NCBI GenBank assembly: GCA_043736515.1
Contig: JAYTCK010000007.1
Span: 1-36,180, forward strand
Length of the DNA: 36,180 nt
Direction of reading: 5' to 3'
Source: MHLP01 sp043736515
GTDB taxonomy: Bacteria; Patescibacteriota; Minisyncoccia; Phycocordibacterales; UBA6899
In this document: in pieces, positions 32,895-36,180 of the stretch
Layout: each line of letters begins with the position of its first letter
Position numbering within the stretch: the first letter of the stretch is position 1
Made by a program: the position numbers and the translations under genes
Notes under the pieces: model-generated
Databases searched by the model: none
What the model saw: the letters and a program-made list of their open reading frames with translations, nothing else
Told to the model about the DNA's origin: nothing

Positions 32895-32958
32895 TTTCGG
32901 AACTCGAGAACCTTAACGTGGTACGAGCGTGTGATTTATTAAGTTACTTGTTATTGCT

Positions 32959-33558
32959 ATGGACATTTCAATGGATCTTATCAAGGCACTCCGCGATGAA
33001 ACTGGTGTAGCCGTGATGCAGTGCAAAAAGGCCCTCGAAGATGCGGGTGGCGACATGGAGAAGGCGCGCATGATGCTCCGCAAAAAAAGCGGCGAAATCG
33101 CTGCAAAGAAAAGCGACCGCACGCTCGGCGCGGGTGTGATTGCCTCCTATATTCACGGCAACGCATCAATCGGTGCGATCGTCGAACTCTCATGCGAAAC
33201 TGATTTCGTTGCAAAGAACGAAGAGTTCAAAAAACTTGCCTACGATATTGCTATGCATATCGTTGCAAGTAATCCAAAATATCGCGTTGAGGCGGATATC
33301 AGCGAGACAGATCGCGCAAAGGCAAAATCTTTTTTTGAGGAAGAAGTTGAAAAAACTATGGCAGGAAAGCCCGAGGCAATCAAAGCAAAGGCACTTGAGG
33401 GAAAAATGGACACCTATTTTGCGGAGCTGGTACTCGTCAAGCAGCCGTTTGTGAAGAATCCTGATGTCACTATCGGAGATTTGGTGAAAGGGGCTGTGCA
33501 GAAATTTGGTGAAAATACCGAACTTACACGATTTTCCCGCTTTGCGGTAGGGAAGTAA
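32959..33558 (+). CDS. tsf: Elongation factor Ts
   Basis: This 199-aa protein is the nucleotide-exchange factor for EF-Tu. The N-terminal UBA-like domain has LRDETGVAVMQCKKAL (about 10-25) and GGDMEKARMMLRKK. The core contains VELSCETDFVAKNEEF (about 76-91), which contacts EF-Tu. At about 200 residues it matches the short form (one core subdomain plus a C-terminal module), compared with 283 in E. coli. The start could also be the inner Met at 32971, but MDISMDLIK is kept. There is no Shine-Dalgarno. The stop codon overlaps the left arm of the structured region 33557-33703. Confidence 0.95.
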   Translation: MDISMDLIKALRDETGVAVMQCKKALEDAGGDMEKARMMLRKKSGEIAAKKSDRTLGAGVIASYIHGNASIGAIVELSCETDFVAKNEEFKKLAYDIAMHIVASNPKYRVEADISETDRAKAKSFFEEEVEKTMAGKPEAIKAKALEGKMDTYFAELVLVKQPFVKNPDVTIGDLVKGAVQKFGENTELTRFSRFAVGK

Positions 33559-33703
33559 AGAACGTCAGCCCCGCTCGAAACCCGCGCAGTCGATTGGGAA
33601 TTGAGTGGGGGCTGAACCTGGCGTTCTTTGCCGGTAAGGAATCGGCCGCCGCCGATACTGATTGCAGTGCAATCCTCGCGGCAGAGCCGCGAAGGGATTT
33701 GCA
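33557..33703. other. Cluster of three hairpins after tsf
   Basis: First, AAAGAACG (33557-33564) pairs with CGTTCTTT (33622-33629), enclosing CAGCCCC (33566-33572) with GGGGCTG (33608-33614). Second, ATCGGC (33641-33646) pairs with GCCGAT (33651-33656) around a 4-nt loop. Third, TCGCGGC (33676-33682) pairs with GCCGCGA (33686-33692), extended by TGCAATCC and GGATTTGCA. The left arm includes part of the tsf stop codon, and the last arm overlaps the -35 box of the next promoter. No T-run follows. Confidence 0.7.
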
Positions 33704-33726
33704 CACCAGAAACATCGATATATAAT
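33699..33726 (+). promoter_or_regulatory. Promoter of the 33742 gene
   Basis: TTGCAC (33699-33704), a 16-bp spacer and TATAAT (33721-33726), 15 nt before the ATG. The -35 hexamer lies within the right arm of a strong hairpin. Confidence 0.55.
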
Positions 33727-33741
33727 TGATTAATATTCCAC

Positions 33742-34122
33742 ATGTCACTTCTCCTTATAATCTGGTCGGTATCGCTCGCCATTCTTTCAGTAATTTTGGG
33801 TGTGGCTTTTGCCCACCAAAAAAGAGGGAGAACTGATATGGGAAAAGTGTCGGCCCTTCCAAGTGGCTTCGGTAAATTTCTTGGCGACCAATGTCATGAG
33901 GTGCTCTATCGTATCCAAAGAGGCGTGCACCACATAAAACCACACGCGAAGAACCTCGGCATGATTGTTGTCGAGTATTCAGCGTGGGGCCACGACCTCT
34001 TTGTTGAGCGCGTATTTGGGCGCATGGAAACAAAAAAAGGAGTATCAACATCCTTCTTTCTCAAAAATATCGCCGAGCACAAGGTAGGGAGGCGCGCTGA
34101 CGGAATGGCGGGCAAAGTGTAG
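33742..34122 (+). CDS. Small membrane-anchored protein, unknown
   Basis: This 126-aa protein has an N-terminal hydrophobic helix (about 2-23, SLLLIIWSVSLAILSVILGV) followed by a basic soluble region with no cleavage motif, so it is probably anchored with the C-terminus in the cytoplasm. The remainder contains two likely helices (HEVLYRIQRGVHHIKPHAKN and HDLFVERVFGRMETKKG). No family is recognised. It has its own promoter, and the tRNA-Thr promoter begins 3 nt after its stop. Confidence 0.65.
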   Translation: MSLLLIIWSVSLAILSVILGVAFAHQKRGRTDMGKVSALPSGFGKFLGDQCHEVLYRIQRGVHHIKPHAKNLGMIVVEYSAWGHDLFVERVFGRMETKKGVSTSFFLKNIAEHKVGRRADGMAGKV

Positions 34123-34125
34123 GGG

Positions 34126-34154
34126 TTGAAACTTCCCCATAAATAAATTATGCT
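34126..34154 (+). promoter_or_regulatory. Promoter of tRNA-Thr
   Basis: TTGAAA (34126-34131), a 17-bp spacer and TATGCT (34149-34154). The predicted start (about 34161) leaves about 50 nt of 5' leader before the mature tRNA. Confidence 0.6.
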
Positions 34155-34187
34155 GCCCCTAAGGACGTGCACTCTGAAAGATTGGAT

Positions 34188-34309
34188 AATTTGAAATGGG
34201 TTCACTAAATGCCGGAATAGCTCAGTTGGTAGAGCAACGGTTTTGTAAACCGTAGGTCCTCGGTTCGAGCCCGAGTTCCGGCTCCACAAGCGTGAATCCA
34301 TTTCAAATT
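34188..34309. repeat. 18-bp inverted repeat enclosing the tRNA-Thr gene
   Basis: AATTTGAAATGGGTTCAC (34188-34205) is complementary to GTGAATCCATTTCAAATT (34292-34309) with one G-T position that becomes a G-U pair in RNA. The arms stop 5 nt before the mature 5' end and 5 nt after CCA. The precursor would therefore carry an 18-bp helix stacked beyond the acceptor stem. Confidence 0.9.
34211..34286 (+). tRNA. tRNA-Thr(UGU), CCA encoded
   Basis: The cloverleaf is complete: acceptor GCCGGAA with TTCCGGC, D-arm GCTC with GAGC, anticodon stem ACGGT with ACCGT and loop TTTGTAA (anticodon TGT), a 5-nt variable loop, T-arm CTCGG with CCGAG and loop TTCGAGC. The body is 73 nt (34211-34283) and CCA is encoded at 34284-34286. 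The acceptor pairs G1-C72 and C2-G71 agree with threonine identity. UGU reads ACA and, by wobble, other ACN codons. Confidence 0.97.
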
Positions 34310-34334
34310 ACACCAGGCCAATCTTGAGAGTAAG

Positions 34335-34364
34335 GAGCTGTCCGCCGACGGCTCTTTCTTTTTT
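34335..34364 (+). terminator. Terminator after tRNA-Thr
   Basis: GAGC (34335-34338) and GTC (34340-34342) pair with GAC (34347-34349) and GCTC (34351-34354), followed by TTTCTTTTTT. Confidence 0.8.
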
Positions 34365-34424
34365 GCTCTTAACGAGCAATCTCTAAAACCGTAAGTCCTC
34401 GATTCGAGCCCGAGTTTCGGCTCC
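34365..34424 (+). pseudogene. Decayed tandem copy of tRNA-Thr (pseudo-tRNA)
   Basis: From 34384 to 34424 the sequence repeats the 3' half of the tRNA with few changes: AAACCGTAAGTCCTCGATTC, then GAGCCCGAG and TTTCGGCTCC. Upstream a D-arm-like GCTC/GAGC hairpin remains (34365-34377). The 5' acceptor strand is missing, the anticodon stem is broken, one T-stem pair is lost and CCA has become CCG. Downstream similarity continues (GAACCCATT and CCAATCTTG match the flank of the intact gene at an offset of 134-139 nt), and a second terminator is kept. This is a decayed tandem duplication of the whole unit. Confidence 0.85.
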
Positions 34425-34488
34425 GTTTCCCGAACCCATTACAAAGTCAGACCAATCTTGGGAATATACCTGCGAAACAGATACAGTT

Positions 34489-34516
34489 CAGCCGCGAGAC
34501 TGCAGGCTGCTTTTTT
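34489..34516 (+). terminator. Terminator after the pseudo-tRNA
   Basis: CAGCC (34489-34493) pairs with GGCTG (34505-34509) and is followed by a T6 run. It corresponds in position to the terminator of the intact tRNA unit. Confidence 0.7.
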
Positions 34517-34530
34517 GTCCACAGTAAGAA

Positions 34531-34559
34531 TTAGTAGACAGCAAGAAGTAGTATATAAT
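34531..34559 (+). promoter_or_regulatory. Promoter of the 34571 gene
   Basis: TTAGTA (34531-34536), a 17-bp spacer and TATAAT (34554-34559), 11 nt before the ATG. The -35 match is weak. Confidence 0.45.
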
Positions 34560-34570
34560 AGAAGATAGTC

Positions 34571-34864
34571 ATGGAGGGCTCTCAAAAAAATGAAGCGGTA
34601 AAGCCGAAGAAGAAATGCACAATGTGCAAGTTCATTTTAATATTTGCATTTATTGTATTACTTTTAGTCCTAACGTTCACGTTTTTCTTTAGAGTGGAGA
34701 ATCCCACCAGCAACAAAAAGTTTGCACCTGTTTCTACAGAGGAGGTGACGCTCCCGTCTTCGGAAGAATGGGGTAGTCGAATTACTGACCTCGGTCAAAC
34801 AATGAGTATTCCTCAACCTACCCCGGTCAAAGAAGGGGAGACATCAGTCGGCGTACAGCCATAG
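34571..34864 (+). CDS. Small single-pass membrane protein, unknown
   Basis: This 97-aa protein starts with a basic cytoplasmic part that includes a CTMC pair (about residues 16-19, in KKKCTMCKF). One membrane helix follows (about 21-42, ILIFAFIVLLLVLTFTFFF), then a Pro/Ser/Glu-rich outer tail. No family is recognised. The leader is only a few nt long. The next gene, a secreted repeat protein, begins 42 nt later on the same strand and may share the transcript. Confidence 0.65.
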   Translation: MEGSQKNEAVKPKKKCTMCKFILIFAFIVLLLVLTFTFFFRVENPTSNKKFAPVSTEEVTLPSSEEWGSRITDLGQTMSIPQPTPVKEGETSVGVQP

Positions 34865-34906
34865 TCACCAAAGTCTCACCAAGACTGAAGTTCTTATTAA
34901 CATACG

Positions 34907-36180
34907 ATGAACATGCGTAACATACTTATCACCTTCTCGTTTTTTGTGCTCGCACTCTTGCCATCCTCTGCATTAGCTGTGCCGAATGATTTCTTCCCTA
35001 TTACTGCATGGACTACTCCAGTGCCAACTTCTCTCGCACCGTTTGCAAGCGACATTGTGCTAAGCGGGACATGGCAGCTCCCGCTTGATTGGATCGGCCA
35101 TATCTACGTGTACGTTGATGGCGTGCAGACTCCGTCGAAGGGAGGCGCACTGCAGTTTTTTGCAATCAAAAATCTGGTGAGCGAGGGGGGGGCGACCAGT
35201 CTTAAAACTGGAACATTTTCTTACAACATTGGCGCACTTTCCGCGGGGAGTCATTTTGCATATCTCGAATTTTGGGGAGGGGAAGCATGTGCGATTAACA
35301 CCCAATCGAACTTTCTTAATGGCACAACACTCACTCCAACGTGTCAGGTTTTGACTAACACTGGCGACGATAACTTCATTCCGAAACAAATCTATCCTAC
35401 GCGTGTTTTTACGATTGATGTGCCTCCATCACCACAACTCGTCATCTCTCCTGCGACAAACCCCGCGATTGATTTCAAGAACATCGTTGCAAATAGTGGA
35501 ATCAGCTCTAGAGACTTCACTCTTCAAAATACCGGCGGGCAAACACTGACGGGCACCTTGGGTGGTATCAGTCTCCCATTCCGATGCTTTGGGCCTACGG
35601 GGTGTGACTATCAAGTCGACCCTGGACAGACAAAGACCATGACGGTGCAGTTTCTTGCACCCGCAGGTGCAGGCTCCTATGCAAATACCATCAATTTTTC
35701 TTGTGTAGGAACATCATCCGTATGTCCTGCTCCTATCCAAGCACGCAATATCATCGCGAACACCGTGGGTGCACCGATTCCTCCACAGGTGTCCGTGGCA
35801 CCGGGAACAATTGATTTTGGGTTGGTGAATTTGAATAACACAGCCTCAAAAGATGTAACCATTTCGAATACTGGAGGAGGTACCCTTAGTGGCACGGTCA
35901 CCTTCGTTTCACCTGACTTCACCTGTTCCCCAAGTTGCGCTTACAGTGTTCCTGCCGGCGATACTGTCCGACTGACCATTCGTTTTACGCCGACGACAGG
36001 CTCTGGCGCAAGAACTGATTTCGCGACATTCACGGGTGGTATAACACAGAATGTTCCCATGACCTCTACGGTGAACGCACTGCCGATTTTGAGCGTGACT
36101 CCAACCTCGTATACTGTTCCAGGGCTCAGGAATGTTGGTAGTCCACCTGCCATTATTTTCATCGACGTACGCAATGTTGG
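34907..36180 (+). CDS. Large secreted protein with ASH/HYDIN-like repeats (3' end outside window)
   Basis: The frame is open from ATG 34907 to the right edge without a stop (424 codons). ATG 34913 is an equal alternative start. A signal peptide covers about 1-24 (ending ALA). A unique beta domain follows (about 30-175). Then come repeated Ig-like modules of about 100 residues, with NIVANSGISSRDFTLQNTGG and DFGLVNLNNTASKDVTISNT as repeat starts, and Cys pairs in CFGPTGC and CSPSC. This wording is typical of the ASPM/SPD-2/Hydin-type and choice-of-anchor modules found in bacterial surface proteins. A third repeat begins near the edge (PTSYTVPGLRNVG). The C-terminal anchor cannot be seen. Confidence 0.85.
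   Translation, partial: MNMRNILITFSFFVLALLPSSALAVPNDFFPITAWTTPVPTSLAPFASDIVLSGTWQLPLDWIGHIYVYVDGVQTPSKGGALQFFAIKNLVSEGGATSLKTGTFSYNIGALSAGSHFAYLEFWGGEACAINTQSNFLNGTTLTPTCQVLTNTGDDNFIPKQIYPTRVFTIDVPPSPQLVISPATNPAIDFKNIVANSGISSRDFTLQNTGGQTLTGTLGGISLPFRCFGPTGCDYQVDPGQTKTMTVQFLAPAGAGSYANTINFSCVGTSSVCPAPIQARNIIANTVGAPIPPQVSVAPGTIDFGLVNLNNTASKDVTISNTGGGTLSGTVTFVSPDFTCSPSCAYSVPAGDTVRLTIRFTPTTGSGARTDFATFTGGITQNVPMTSTVNALPILSVTPTSYTVPGLRNVGSPPAIIFIDVRNV

Noticed and set aside
34284..34386. Integrative element at the tRNA-Thr 3' end
   Set aside because: The repeat of the tRNA 3' half begins only about 100 nt downstream, there is no integrase gene, and the downstream flank is duplicated too. Tandem duplication explains it better.
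1..36180. Alternative genetic code (UGA read as Gly or Trp), as in some CPR lineages
   Set aside because: UGA ends the histidine kinase, the 29825 gene and the 26192 gene at positions that fit protein ends, and no gene contains in-frame UGA.
1..36180. CRISPR arrays, insertion sequences, toxin-antitoxin or restriction systems
   Set aside because: No regularly spaced repeats, transposase motifs or nuclease/methylase motifs were seen in any frame.

Overview
The window reads as a chromosome fragment from a small-genome bacterium of the Candidate Phyla Radiation, most likely Parcubacteria/Patescibacteria. The evidence is indirect. It has compact core genes (EF-Ts of 199 aa, L31, TL5-type L25), split transketolase, class I fructose-bisphosphate aldolase next to a few pentose-phosphate enzymes, no amino-acid or nucleotide biosynthesis genes, and many large secreted or membrane-anchored Ig/FN3/Pro-Thr-rich proteins ending in a transmembrane helix. 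UGA, UAA and UAG all end genes, so the standard bacterial code applies. No phage, insertion sequence, CRISPR array or restriction system is visible.

Layout. Positions 1-77 hold the end of gatB. 207-6225 is a cell-surface block: a protein with an HTH-like N-terminus and one membrane helix, a DUF916/WxLIP-like protein, a small beta-rich secreted protein and an 890-aa adhesin-like protein. 6505-17317 is a carbon-metabolism block (gap, rpiB, an rpe-like gene, tktN, tktC). Each transketolase half is followed at once by one of two paralogous membrane-anchored surface proteins with Asp-rich, TSP3-like calcium loops; the second is followed by a histidine kinase. 17356-19816 carries an HD hydrolase, dgkA, a PHP phosphoesterase and a small Cys-rich protein. 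19859-21901 (minus strand) holds a PfkB-family kinase and an unknown protein. 22135-25455 has class I FBA, a LamG-like secreted protein and a D-2-hydroxyacid dehydrogenase. 25511-26623 (minus) has two small secreted proteins of similar design. 26749-33558 has L25, a coiled-coil lytic transglycosylase, two unknown proteins, L31, prfA, a small membrane protein, rpsB and tsf. The end holds small membrane proteins, tRNA-Thr(UGU) with a decayed tandem copy, and the start of a large secreted repeat protein that runs off the window.

The metabolic genes cover GAPDH, the non-oxidative pentose-phosphate enzymes and FBA, as expected of a fermentative organism living on imported sugars or nucleosides. 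Metabolic and surface genes are tightly interleaved.

The most unusual signals lie between genes. There are several long, mutually unrelated inverted-repeat structures: a three-way-junction fold at 8092-8228, others at 19469-19545, 22027-22086, 29021-29206 and 33557-33703, and an 18-bp stem that encloses the tRNA gene. Many core genes have no Shine-Dalgarno and start within about 6-15 nt of a -10 box (leaderless or near-leaderless), whereas most unknown accessory genes have clear Shine-Dalgarno sites.
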